From Prostheceraeus crozeri (taxonomy: Eukaryota; Platyhelminthes; Polycladida; Euryleptidae), in NCBI GenBank assembly GCA_907163375.1, contig CAJQUW010001640.1, forward strand, positions 27,831 to 91,830: a stretch of 64,000 nt of DNA. Direction: 5' to 3'. Positions 24,907-35,686 of the stretch are shown here, in pieces. The notes under the pieces were generated by a model, which ran no database searches, was not told where the DNA came from, and saw only the letters and a list, made by a program, of their open reading frames with translations. A program made the translations under genes and the position numbers. Within the stretch, counting starts at the first letter, position 1. Each line of letters begins with the position of its first letter.

Positions 24907-25588
24907 CATGTCAGTTGGTTAATGAAAGGTTCCCATCATTCAAACAGAGTTCAAAAGGAGCAAAAGGCAAACTGGGTCTTCAGCTACATATGTGTAATCT
25001 ATACAGTTGACTACTCGTGTTGTACGATTTGTTAGCTTATTAAACAAGCCTAATGCTTTATAGACCTAAATGTTTTGGCGTATATCTTTAAATGTTTTTT
25101 ATGTTCGCAATTGACTCGTTGTTAGGCATTCCCGTATTCGGTCAGTAGCATCGGTGCGTCGTTTCACAAAAATCGTCTCTTCTGATCAGAAAATGAAATA
25201 CGACTACTTATCTAATAATAGTATATAATAAATATAACTATTTATATAATCATATATATGCATAATAATAAGGTCCTTTGTTCCACACACCAAATTTAAT
25301 TTTAGGTTTAGTTTTTCACTAAACAGCTTCATAAATACAGGTCTAATAAAAAAGATTACTCGCAGCCGCAGTCCTCGAGGTCTTAGAAGCTGAAACTGCC
25401 ATCCTCCTTTCCAGTTATGTGGGAAAACTTTAAATGATAGGACAGTGAATATCATGTTATCAGTGAATACTACATTTGGTACCGAAAACCTGGATCGCTC
25501 TAAACATTGGACAAGTCAATGCGATTAAATAAAATTCATCCTTGTCGACTGAATATACTTTAAAATGTTGAAATATCCTGTTACTGCA
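24907..25588. other. No gene recognised
   Basis: AT-rich non-coding sequence up to the LINE target site. Confidence 0.5.
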
Positions 25589-25602
25589 ATAGTCTAATTA
25601 GT

Positions 25603-28600
25603 CTAATTCACGTTTCCCTTGCCTCCGTTGCCTAACTACCGCGTCATCGCCTGTCTGACGCACACCGTGCTGGCCGTAAATCCCTCAACCAATTTACCGA
25701 GCAATCTCAAATTGGAAATTGGAAAGCAATCTCAACGCAATCGGACACGTGCTGCAGACGAATTCCTGATTCCCCGATAAAGAACATTTTGTGCCGACCA
25801 TCAACGTCATTCGCTCACGCAGTGTAACGGTACAGTTCTAGCCTTGCATTCTCAAGTTCTGTTTTCAAATCTGGACTGGGCAACCAACATTTTTCTATCA
25901 GTTCACCAAATCTATCACCAATATGCATGATGAGGTCAACTAACATGAGGCAAACACAACTTGAAGGAAAGACAGAGTGTAAAAGCTGCAATCGACAAAT
26001 TCACATTACCTCCACTGGAACCCTAAGGCCACATGGTCCACGGACCCAGCGATGCCCAGGAAATGATTCAGTGCTCCCCAACGTTCATCAAAGCCAAGAC
26101 CAATCACATAATGACATGCACGCAAGACAAAGACCTATCCAGAAACATGATTCAGCAACTTCAATTACCGGCAATCAACATGACACAGCCGAAGCTGGAG
26201 ATGATAACAATCATGTGGTCGCAACTGATACAATGCCGGAAAACAACATTGTGCATTTGAATGTCGTACATTCGGAAACAAATGCAAGAGAGAAATCTAC
26301 ACGTGCTACCAATTTTGTATGGGGTTCAATTGATGGCGAAAGGTTTACTGAATTAGTGGAAAGTGCATATGCTGAAGTGACAAAATGGCGACCCAGTCTG
26401 TTTCCTATTCCTCGCACCAATGCAGGCAAACAGTTCATTTCATGCCTTAGGGAACTCTTCGCGGCATTTGCAGAACGGTCTGCGTTGGAACCCATTGCCT
26501 TTAAAGCTGCGACTATTCTCCCTCATCTCCTTCTCCAGTCAACATGTCGATCAGCGTCAACCGAGTCCTTGAGCACAACCTTGAAGAAACGGATAGATCA
26601 ATGGAAAGCAGGAGAAATAGAAGAATTGTTAGCAGAATGCAGAACTCTACAAATTAGGAAATTCAGCGCGAAGAAACAACGATGCTTGACCAAAGAAGAA
26701 TCATTGAGACGAGCATTTGTACATAAAATGTGTCAAGGACAAATAAGCTCTGCGGTGAGAATCCTTGGGGATCAAAATACAGGAAGAGTATTAGATATGA
26801 ATGAAAAAATTGATGGAAAGTCAGTTGAAGAAATATTGAATGAAAAGCATCCGCATCCTGGACCGATAAACTCTGACCTGATTTGTGACAGCTGGCCCGG
26901 AGCACCAATGTTTCACCAAGTTATTTTCGATTCGATTGATTCAGAAAGCATCTTTTCAGCAGCAATGCACACAAAGGGTGCCAGTGGGCCCTCTGGATTA
27001 GACGCAGAAGAGTGGAGAAGAATATTAACCTCTTTCGGACGCCATTCCTCAGACATGCGCAATGCTTTCGCTTCTGTTGCAAGACGTATTGCAAGCCAAT
27101 GTGTAGATGCAGACACACTCACTGCTTACAATGCTTGTCGACTTGTTCCGCTGGACAAAGATCCAGGAGTGAGACCTATTGGAATAGGTGAAGTCCCCAG
27201 GAGAATAATTGGTCGCGCCATACTGGCATGTGTGAGATCTGACATTCTATCAGTGGCCGGAAATATGCAGCTATGCTGCGGCCAGATCGCCGGAATTGAA
27301 CATGCTATCCATGTTCTCCGAGAGGAGTTTCAATCTGAAAATAGTGAGGCTATTCTATTGGTTGACGCCTCAAATGCATTTAATTCATTGAACCGACAGA
27401 TAGCACTGAAAAATATCTCAACCATTTGTCCATCTCTCACTACTGCTTTGAAGAATTCTTATCAAGAGCCCTGTCAACTTTTCGCAGGCAACAGAACATT
27501 ATGGTCACTTGAAGGAACAACGCAAGGAGATCCACTCGCAATGGCCATGTACGGAATAGGGGTGTTGCCATTGATAAAGAAGCTTCAAGAAATGAATAGT
27601 GGATTGCTTCAGAAGTGGTATGCAGATGATTTATCTGTAGTTGGGCGACTTTCGGAACTAAGAGCGTTTTGGAATCATCTGAATGAGTTGGGGCCTGGAT
27701 ATGGATATTTTCCAAATGCCATCAAATGTCATCTCGTTGTCAAATATGATCATGTCACAGCAGCGCAGACTGTATTTCAAGACACAAATGTTCAAATTAC
27801 AGATGGGCACACAATACTTGGATCCACAATGGGCTCAAAGACCTCATGTGATGATTTTCTCAGGCGAAAGATGCAGGAATTTGACAAATTATTGACTAAT
27901 CTCTCCAAATTTGCAGCATCTGCTCCTCACCCATCCTATAGCTGTCTGATTAGAGGCATATTGCCGAAATTGAACTACATCATGCGCACAACGCCCAACG
28001 CGTGGATACTCAGCCATTTGGAGGGCAAGATATCGAGCACATTGATTCCAGCAATAACAGGGAGACAAGCACCTGGAGATCTTGAGCGGGCTTTATTGAG
28101 CTTACCTGTAAGAGATGGTGGACTGGCGATCACTGATTTACGAAATTGCTCCGAACATTTCAATGAATCAATCAGATTGTGTGCGCCTCTCAGCCATGAC
28201 AACCCAACTCAAGCATACGAAGAACAAATGCGAGTGAAAACACTAATACGAAGCGAAAAAAGGAAAGGGGCAGTTATCCGAGCCAAAGAACTCCACTCCC
28301 AGTTGTCTGAGCATCAGAAATATCTAAGAGCTCTTGCCAGTGAAACCGGAGCGTCTTCTTGGTTGCTTTCTCTTCCGATCGAAAGGTATGGATTCTCCCT
28401 CGACAAAACCTCATTTCGGGATGCCTTATGCCTACGATACGGATGGCAACCAATCCGACTCCCATCGAAGTGCGTGTGTGGATCAGGGTTCAACGTCGAA
28501 CATGCACTGTCCTGCCATGTTGGAGGTTTCATTAACCTCAGGCACAATAGCCTTCGAGATCTTTTCGCTACCATGCTTCGGGAAGTGACACATGACGTTG

Positions 28601-29259
28601 CGGTTGAGCCTGCCCTTGAACCACTCGACAACGAGCTCTTCGATTATAGAACAGCGATCACCGGCGATGAAGCCAGACTAGACATTTGCGCATCAGGCCT
28701 TTACGGGGATCGGTATCATCGAACATACCTAGATATTAGAGTGTTCTCCCCGTTCGGTCGCAGCAATAAAATGGAACCGAGGAAGTCATATGCCCGCCAT
28801 GAGAATGAGAAGAGGAGACAATATGGTGAGCGAGCTCGCGAAGTGGAGCATGCGAGTTTTATCCGATGGTGTTCTGCTCATCAGGGGGATGTGGGCCAGC
28901 TGCTCGAGCAGCTATCAAACGTGTTGCTCACTTGTTATCATTGAAGCGAAACACGAACTATTCGCATGAAGTGACACTGCTGCGAACAAGGATCAGCTTC
29001 TCATTAATTCGATCGATGGAGATGTGTTTGCGAGGACATCGTGCATACAAAGACTGTCTAAATAATCATGAGATCCACCATCTGTCATCGCGAATGGTGA
29101 ACTCGGTGACGGGCATGAGAACGTAGCCCACTCTTGTGAACTTGCTTCCCTTTTTTTTTTTATTTGTATACACCAATTTTGTATCTGTGACTTCGACATA
29201 ATTTTGCATGAATTTGTTTCTACTTAAACGTTTTACAATGAAATATACGTTTCCACAGC
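25603..29259 (+). mobile_element. R2-superclade LINE, apparently full length
   Basis: ATAGTCTAATTAGT stands directly on both sides (25589-25602 and 29260-29273). It encloses 3657 bp: a leader of about 320 bp, one uninterrupted 1005-codon ORF and a 3-prime region of about 315 bp. There is no poly(A) tail; the only A/T run is internal T at 29149-29161, and the end is AATATACGTTTCCACAGC. A 14-bp duplication fits target-primed reverse transcription by a restriction-like endonuclease element. Length, lack of stops and clean duplication make this the best candidate for a live retroelement here. Confidence 0.8.
25927..28944 (+). CDS. Reverse transcriptase with restriction-like endonuclease (LINE ORF)
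   Basis: A 1005-residue protein that would nick target DNA and copy its own RNA at the nick. The N-terminus has a CCHC zinc finger (C18-x2-C21-x14-H36-x6-C43) with the GTLRPHGPRTQRCPG signature common in this group. The reverse transcriptase runs from about residue 400 (DPGVRPIGIGEVPRRIIGRA) through motif A (LVDASNAFNSLNR, D480), motif B (TTQGDPLAMAMYG, near 533) and the catalytic YADD (565-568). The C-terminus has a CCHC (KCVCGSGFNVEHALSCHVGG, from C849), then RHNSLRDL, and a PD-(D/E)xK-like nuclease with RLDICASG (D919) and TYLDIRVFSP (D936), closing with ARHENEKRRQYGERAREVEH. Position and order mark the R2/R4/NeSL/HERO superclade; the exact clade is uncertain. The start at 25927 is the first Met and sits 17 residues before the zinc finger. 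Confidence 0.93.
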   Translation: MMRSTNMRQTQLEGKTECKSCNRQIHITSTGTLRPHGPRTQRCPGNDSVLPNVHQSQDQSHNDMHARQRPIQKHDSATSITGNQHDTAEAGDDNNHVVATDTMPENNIVHLNVVHSETNAREKSTRATNFVWGSIDGERFTELVESAYAEVTKWRPSLFPIPRTNAGKQFISCLRELFAAFAERSALEPIAFKAATILPHLLLQSTCRSASTESLSTTLKKRIDQWKAGEIEELLAECRTLQIRKFSAKKQRCLTKEESLRRAFVHKMCQGQISSAVRILGDQNTGRVLDMNEKIDGKSVEEILNEKHPHPGPINSDLICDSWPGAPMFHQVIFDSIDSESIFSAAMHTKGASGPSGLDAEEWRRILTSFGRHSSDMRNAFASVARRIASQCVDADTLTAYNACRLVPLDKDPGVRPIGIGEVPRRIIGRAILACVRSDILSVAGNMQLCCGQIAGIEHAIHVLREEFQSENSEAILLVDASNAFNSLNRQIALKNISTICPSLTTALKNSYQEPCQLFAGNRTLWSLEGTTQGDPLAMAMYGIGVLPLIKKLQEMNSGLLQKWYADDLSVVGRLSELRAFWNHLNELGPGYGYFPNAIKCHLVVKYDHVTAAQTVFQDTNVQITDGHTILGSTMGSKTSCDDFLRRKMQEFDKLLTNLSKFAASAPHPSYSCLIRGILPKLNYIMRTTPNAWILSHLEGKISSTLIPAITGRQAPGDLERALLSLPVRDGGLAITDLRNCSEHFNESIRLCAPLSHDNPTQAYEEQMRVKTLIRSEKRKGAVIRAKELHSQLSEHQKYLRALASETGASSWLLSLPIERYGFSLDKTSFRDALCLRYGWQPIRLPSKCVCGSGFNVEHALSCHVGGFINLRHNSLRDLFATMLREVTHDVAVEPALEPLDNELFDYRTAITGDEARLDICASGLYGDRYHRTYLDIRVFSPFGRSNKMEPRKSYARHENEKRRQYGERAREVEHASFIRWCSAHQGDVGQLLEQLSNVLLTCYH

Positions 29260-29273
29260 ATAGTCTAATTAGT

Positions 29274-30699
29274 AGTCACATATTAATGTAGAAAAACACA
29301 CAGAACAACTAAAAACGGTTTCCTAAACCTTTAAAACATTTACGAGAATAGATACAGAAAAATAATCTGAATCTGGCTGTGAAAAGTAAGTAGGCTATGC
29401 TTATCAGTCAGCAGGACAGTAAGTCGGATCCTTATATGCGTATGTTTGAACATGATCTTCATGCTTGCTTTGACGACTGTCTCATCGAGTTAAGAGCATG
29501 CTTTGTCAAGGTGAAATTTTGATACATGCTAATCCTGGCTTTTAATGAGCAACTAGGATTTAACAAGGTACAAACTGTAATCGCCCCCAGACTTTTTTAA
29601 GACCATTTTTTCCATTTTATGACTTGTTTTCCATTATAATTCTATTCAGTGAGTTTCCGATAATAATTCGAAAAGCGTGAGCTCATATCTATCATGAAAA
29701 TAGCTTTTCAAAAATACTGTTCGACCAGCGACGAAGTGCCAATTTAATATCAAATGGTCGAATCGGTGAATCTCTTGCTTATTTGAGTCTGCACTGATCA
29801 CTCTCAAACTGGAGTTAGCTTTAACCACTATTAAGACTGAGTGTAATTTTACCGGCAGTCATGGAATTTCGCATTTAATCGTTTGACACGCTGCCGCACA
29901 TGAGTATATGGTCATTTTCATACACGTTTGCCTTTTTTATGAATTGGGTATCGAATACTGAACGTAAATGGCCTGCAGTATAGATTCCGCATAGCTGCCA
30001 ACATCAGGCACATTTCTAGGAGTTTGCTATGGGACAATTCTCATACAATGGTGAAGATCATCCCAGCAACCATTTATAATAGAATATAATGCTTACTAAT
30101 ATAAATTATTAATTGAAGTAGTCCTAAATAGGACTGATGGCGTTCTCCAATCCACAGGTGTACAGTTGCAATGCTGTTGGAACCATTGGATTAATCAGTT
30201 CTTAAAAGAGCTCAATGGAGCTTTCTTGTGACAACGAATTAAGATTGATCAGCTTTGACCCAATATCTGGTAAAAATGGAAATCTTAAGATTTGTAACAG
30301 CCTCTTAAGCCCGATCATTATCTTTCGCATCACTCAAACGAGGAATTGTGCTTCTTGTGTGTTTTCTTGATAGATTCCGTCCTCCTATCAAGTTAGCAAA
30401 AGAAATGGAGTCCGAAGATCGCATATCTTTCCTGGATGCTTCCATTCTACGTGGCGGAGGCATCTTCCTTCTCCGTTGATCAAAGATACATTTATGCGGA
30501 ACGTAGCATTAATTTCTGATGCATTCAATGCTTCGGCAACACATAAGCTTAGTCGCATGCAGTAGAAGATTGAAATAATTTTGTGTTAAATTAAAAATGA
30601 TGAATTCAAAAAAATCGATATTCTGTGGGTTCCTTCGACCATGAAGTCAAATTGAAATCAACCAAGACTCACAACAGGGGTTTGTCGTAGTACATTGAA
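29274..30699. other. No gene recognised
   Basis: 1.4 kb of AT-rich sequence without a supported protein family or bounded repeat. Confidence 0.5.
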
Positions 30700-30870
30700 T
30701 ATCTAAAGCACCCTTGATTCCCCGACCACACTCGCTGACCAAGGAATCGAACCGAAGTACGCGATGGAAACGAGCTTGCACCTTCTTCACTAGGCCACGC
30801 TGACGGCACCGTCATTCGATTCCTGTGTCAAGCAAGTGTGGAAGCGGAAGCAAGGGTGCCTTTTATTGAC
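30700..30870 (-). mobile_element. tRNA-derived SINE with a head-to-head partial second copy
   Basis: On the minus strand, box A (TGGCCTAGTG, 30788-30797) and a perfect box B (GGTTCGATTCC, 30743-30753) lie at tRNA-like spacing, followed by a tail with AAGGGTGC. On the plus strand from about 30818 a second diverged copy of the box-B-to-tail part (CATTCGATTCC to AAGGGTGCCTTTT) points the opposite way. The two copies meet at their heads. The box B suggests RNA polymerase III transcription; the tRNA of origin is not recognised. Confidence 0.65.
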
Positions 30871-31184
30871 TTAATAGTTGTCATTCTCTCTAGTTATTCA
30901 AGCAAGACTAATTATTTCAATCATCAAGTGTACAATGAAGCATTTCATGAATTCCTGCGCACCTTGCAGGCATACAAATAATAGGGCTACACATATTCTC
31001 CAACATGCACTTTGTTTTTCGTGACTTCAAGGACTTCCATGAATATACGTAGTTTATAAACAGCAAAGCTTATAGTTAAGATCACTAATCAATAGTCTAA
31101 TTTGCTGCAATCCGCTCGATGAGGCAATAGAAAGATTGCATATCGGTTAGAGGTTAACTTGGTTAAAAAAGCATAAAATGTTTT
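30871..31184. other. No gene recognised
   Basis: AT-rich spacer. Confidence 0.5.
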
Positions 31185-32765
31185 ACAACACGGCATGTTT
31201 GAATTCGATTATCACCTAAAAATTTTTCCAATAAAACTGGTTGCAGTTTCTGGTCATGCTTAGTTCATGTTGTCGAGAAATGTTAATTTTAAAAAAATTC
31301 ATCGAGCTATTATCGAGAAAATTAGAATTTTAGATTGTTTGAGTAGTATGAAAAAATGCACTTTTAAATTTTTTCATAAAAAATTTTCAAAGAAGCTGTT
31401 TGCATTTTTTGAACATACCATGTAAGCACACTTGAGAAATATCAATCCTAAAAATTTTCATCGAGCTGTTCCAAAGAAAATTCAAACTTTGAGTTGTTGA
31501 GCAGTATGCATGTTCATTATTTGTTACTTTGATAAAAATATCTTTAGAAAACCTGTACACATCTTTGAATGTACTCTGCTACACGCAAGTGCAGTTGAAA
31601 AAGGTAGAACTTTCTTAAATATCTTTTATCAAACTCTCCTCGAGAAAGTTCAAATTTTAAATTTCTAATTAGTTCTATTTGCCTAGGCACGGAGTCTAGT
31701 AATATCTTAGTCTATATGCAAGTCTTGTTAGTTCTTATTATGATAAAATTTGAATTATCTCATACCAAATAGTAACTTTTCAAGCAGAAATGAATGGTAA
31801 ATCCAGTTTTTACAGTTGAAGAACGAAACATTATTTTAATAATGGATTTTATTAAGATGTCGACTGTTGTAGGCAATAATTGCCGAAAGTATAGTTTCTT
31901 CCAGTAATTAGGGTGGGTGGTGTCGGTGATTTTGTAGTTTTTCCATGTTTCAGAAAAGTCATGATGACATGACTCGACGGATTGTTCACCTCCACGGCCG
32001 CAGCCCGGTTCCTTTCAGTTCGCAAAACGGCGGCACGTGGAAATGATGATGATGAATAACGTTCGCTAATGATCAAGTCAGAAAATGATGAAGTAAAAGA
32101 GACTTAACTAGTGCGATAAAGAAACTAAGAAATTTACCGGATCTTGTAGCTTTCTTAGATCTTGACGCGCAAAGAAGAAAACGTTTCGGTATTGAATTGT
32201 TGTGTGCAACAATATAAGGCATGAAAGAAACCTATCCAGCTGAGAAATCAATCCAATAATTTGAGAGTCCGTACCTCGCCATATACATGTACAATGCATT
32301 TTTAACTTGCTTTAAAAAATCATAAAATGATCAAACCAGTAGCTAAAAGTATCAAGCAAGTCAAGTCATGACAATTACAATCAATTGCAACCAGAGAAAT
32401 AAGATGCTTAGAAAATATTCTTGGATAGAAATTCAAAAATGAATAGAGTTTCTCGTGTATACAGTCTCTCACAAATTATTAGTCACACCCTGACAAAAAT
32501 GAATATTTTCCAAAAAACGATCGATTGCTTAAGTGGATTGCCTATATTTCTTGAAGTTATTTATATTTTTGATTCTTTTTACCATCCCAAAGTAGAAGCA
32601 GTTGCAAAACTATTACTTGTATTCCAAATCACATATTATGTTATTACCAAGGTATAACAAATTATTAGTCACAATAGCTTACCAAAATCTTCAAAAGTTC
32701 GTGTTACCTCCCTTCGCATCAATCACGGCTTAAATGCGCTCAAGCATTGTGAATATAATTTTCTT

Positions 32766-33753
32766 TCACGTTTCTGCAATAGAATCATCTCGATACCAGA
32801 GATGAAGTATGGCTGCAATCATTTGATTTCGGTTGGTGATGGTTTCACATCTTAAGCGCATCTTGATGATTGCCCATAAGGTTTCAATCGGATTTAAATC
32901 CGGAGATTTACCTGGCCATAGTACCGTTACGTTGTTGCCTAAAAGGAACTTCTGGCACACTTTGGCAGTATGGCAAGGAGCACCATCCTGCATAAAAACT
33001 CCTTTACGGCGCGGGAACCGTCATTCGACCAACACCCTTGGCAGGCATGATAGACCACACCATCACTTTAGTCGGATGCTTGACGGATTGGATGATTGGC
33101 CTTGGAGATCCAACCTTGTGCCAAGCTAGTGTTATGTTCCCGTCATGGCACTCGAATGTGGATTCGTCCGAGAAGCAGACCTGTAATATAGAGGATTAAT
33201 GATATGAGATCGAGTCATAATGAAATATTTGATGAGCTAATTCAGTTTCAGTTTCTTAAAATCATTATAGAATATAAAAAGGAAAAATGACACTTACCTT
33301 TGACCAGTCGTCCACTGTCCAAGATGCGCGTGCCCAGGATAGCCTTTTCTGTCGCATCGACTTGGTAAGGCGCGGTTTCTTTGCCGGTCTGCAACTGCGA
33401 TACCCATACTCCTTCAGTCTTCTACGGATGGTCATATGAGAAACAGGAGATCAAGCCTCGGTCAATTCATTCGCAAGTTGGCAAGGTGATTGAAAAGGGT
33501 TCTTCAGGGACTCTCTTTGGATAAATCTATCCGTTATTTTACTGGTCTTCTTCTTTCTTCAACAATTCTGCACTCTACCGTTGACCGCTGTTCGCCCTTC
33601 CAACATTTTCTTTTTGATTCGTGCCACCGTTCGCATCGACACCATTTCCTGCTCACCTATTTCACGTGTTGTTAATGATTTGGCTTTGATTAGAGCAATA
33701 ATAGCTTGTTTCTTCGTCCCGCTAACATCTGGTAACTTCCCAATGGTATTCAC
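32766..33753 (-). pseudogene. Tc1 transposase with a spliceosomal intron
   Basis: The order on the minus strand is: helix-turn-helix region (33753-33559, TTREIGEQEMVSMRTVARIK); second DNA-binding half (MTIRRRLKEYGYRSCRPAKK, ending WTVDDWSK); intron 33297-33181; VCFSDESTFECHDGN with the first catalytic Asp; TKVMVWSIMPAKG; then MQDGAPCHTAKVCQKFL (second Asp) and SPDLNPIETLW (catalytic Glu, 33 residues between the two against the usual 34). The frame changes after 33559 and near 33010, and a TGA stands at 33451-33453. With at least three lesions it is inactive, although all DDE residues can still be seen. Confidence 0.88.
33181..33297 (-). other. Spliceosomal intron inside the Tc1 transposase gene
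   Basis: The donor GTAAGTGTC follows AAG, and the acceptor TCTATATTACAG precedes GTCTGC, with 117 bp between. Removing it joins WSK to VCFSDES in phase 0, exactly as the family alignment expects at the first catalytic Asp. Introns are known in some Tc1 genes, but most have none. Confidence 0.85.
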
Positions 33754-34440
33754 AACCGTTGATGTTAAAATGAAATCTCATCTGATGTCCAAATGCAGAA
33801 AGTTGAAATTCAAATCGCGGCTAGACGTCTAGACATAGTTTGAATTTCAAATTCTTCGTGTCTCAGTCGATTGACCCAATTGTTTGGTGCATAACAAGTT
33901 CTTTAATGGCAAAGTCGTCTAAATCATAACAAAACCAACTAACAGTGACTAATAATTTGTGATAGTGCAAAAACGATAAATCTGTGTGACAAATGAACAC
34001 CGACAAGCTAGTTGTCAAAATGATAATTTTGTTTCGAAAGAGAAACGTGTTTCTGATAATAAGAATCCATCAAATATCCTGAATGTGCTATAGTGCTTTA
34101 AAAATTCGATTATATATACGTTTTTTAGAGTGTGACTAATAATTTGTGAGAGACTGTAGGATTCAGAATTAGAATTTTTTCGGGAATAGCTCGATGAAAA
34201 TTTGTAGGATTGATGTTTCTCAAGTGTGCTTACATGGCATGTTCAAAAAATGCAAACAGCTTCTTTGGAGAATTTTCAATGAAAAAAATTTTATGAAATT
34301 TTAATTTTCTCGAAAATAGCTGGATGAATTTTTTAAAATTAACATTTCTCGACTACGCGGACTAAGCATAACCAGAAAGTGCAATCAGTTTTACTGGAGA
34401 AATTTTTAGGTGACAATTGAATTCAAAACCACCGTGACAA

Positions 34441-35586
34441 AACAAAATAATGTTTGTTGGAAATAATAAAATGATAGCCACATAGTCGATTTGTTTTCAT
34501 TCAAAATGTTTTGTTTTCATAATCCGATCTACAATTTTTTCAAAATTGACCATTTAATGGAACAGTTGAATTTTGTAACACTGGCTGCATTAATACGAAT
34601 TCATTTCAAGGAACTCATAGAAATACAAAGCACTAAATTTTTGAGCAGATATGGATTTACTATAAATTAATGTTAATGGCAACATGGTTTGATATTATTT
34701 GCGAGGTTTCAGCACAGGAAGTTGTCAGTCTCATGTACATTGGCAATTTACGCTTAACAAAAAATAAGTAAAATTACAAATGGAAATGTGCCTAATACTG
34801 CTCATGCGACGGTTTATGATGGACATTTGCCAACTGTGAGCCAGATGAATTCATTCAATGTCACATTCAGCAGCAAATATGACAGTTTGAACAGAAATGT
34901 GATCTGTGCACATATTTGAGTGAAAGAATTTGATTTACTCTACTTGTGCGAGGATGAGTAAACAACAATAGCTCTTTATTTATGTGCATACTCGTGAGCT
35001 GGTTCATTTCCTTCGGATGGAACCTGCTAAGTCTGTAAACATTAAACTGAAATTCCTGACATATTAATGGTGAAAATCACAAGATAGCCAGCCAGAAATT
35101 TCTGAAGATTTTACCTGCTTTCTGGTGTGAACAGTCTTGCAGATGGGGCAAACCTGACCGAGTATTGGACCTGATGTTTTCGAACTGCAACATTATTTGG
35201 GCATGGCCTGATAATGTCAAGGACAATGAATCATCGTTTGAATATGAGGAGATATTTTAATGCAAGCATGATGTTGCAACTAGTGTGAGCCTCGTGACAT
35301 TCCTTCAAGAAGCGAACATTCGGAAACCGGAAAGGAGCTTGTGTCAAAGTTGATCAAAGTTGTGAACATTCAAAAAAGTTACACGAGCGTTCAAACACGA
35401 TCAAAGTTCGTGAGCATACTTGATTTCGAAGCGTTTGTGGTAGGCGAAACATTACCATAATTCATGATTTTACAAGGCTTTCTATGTCCACAGGTTAATA
35501 AGTTCCACAAAGCAGGTAATTATTTTCCTGGTTGGATATTATTAATATGGTGCAGACTTCTATGAAAAAAGTCATGAAATATAACA
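34441..35586. other. No gene recognised
   Basis: AT-rich non-coding sequence. Confidence 0.5.
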
Positions 35587-35686
35587 GATAATACATAGAT
35601 TTCTTCTGTCATTATTTGTCATAATAACCTCGAGCCTTCGGCTCTCGGTAATTATAGCAATAATGACCTCAAATCTATGCATTATC
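35587..35686. repeat. 100-bp foldback hairpin
   Basis: GATAATACATAGATTT at the left pairs with AAATCTATGCATTATC at the right. Inside, TCATTATT pairs with AATAATGA around the core CGAGCC TTC GGCTC. It looks like a small foldback MITE; no target duplication could be assigned. Confidence 0.6.

Larger units (their letters stand above)
32462..34156 (-). mobile_element. Tc1-type transposon with IR/DR ends, nested
   Basis: TA flanks both sides (32460-32461 and 34157-34158). The outer ends are CAGTCTCTCACAAATTATTA and its inverse. A second copy of ACAAATTATTAGTCAC stands about 180-190 bp further in at each end (about 32649 on the left, inverted at about 33943 on the right). Each end therefore has two direct repeats, as in Sleeping Beauty and other IR/DR Tc1 elements. 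The 1695-bp element sits inside the foldback element 31189-34436, so it is the younger of the two. Confidence 0.88.
31189..34436. mobile_element. Foldback transposon with inverted repeats up to 300 bp, 4-bp duplication
   Basis: The left arm (31189 to about 31505, starting CACGGCATGTTTGAATTCG) and right arm (about 34165 to 34436) are inverted copies with small indels. ACAA lies on both sides (31185-31188 and 34437-34440). Without the Tc1 insertion (32462-34156) it is about 1.55 kb and has no transposase. The left arm consists of about three degenerate units of some 150 bp sharing TTCATCGAGCT and a trailing GAAA-rich block. CACGG ends with a 4-bp duplication resemble the element at 45865-50396, so a Chapaev-like non-autonomous origin is possible, but the arms are not similar in sequence. 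Confidence 0.65.
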
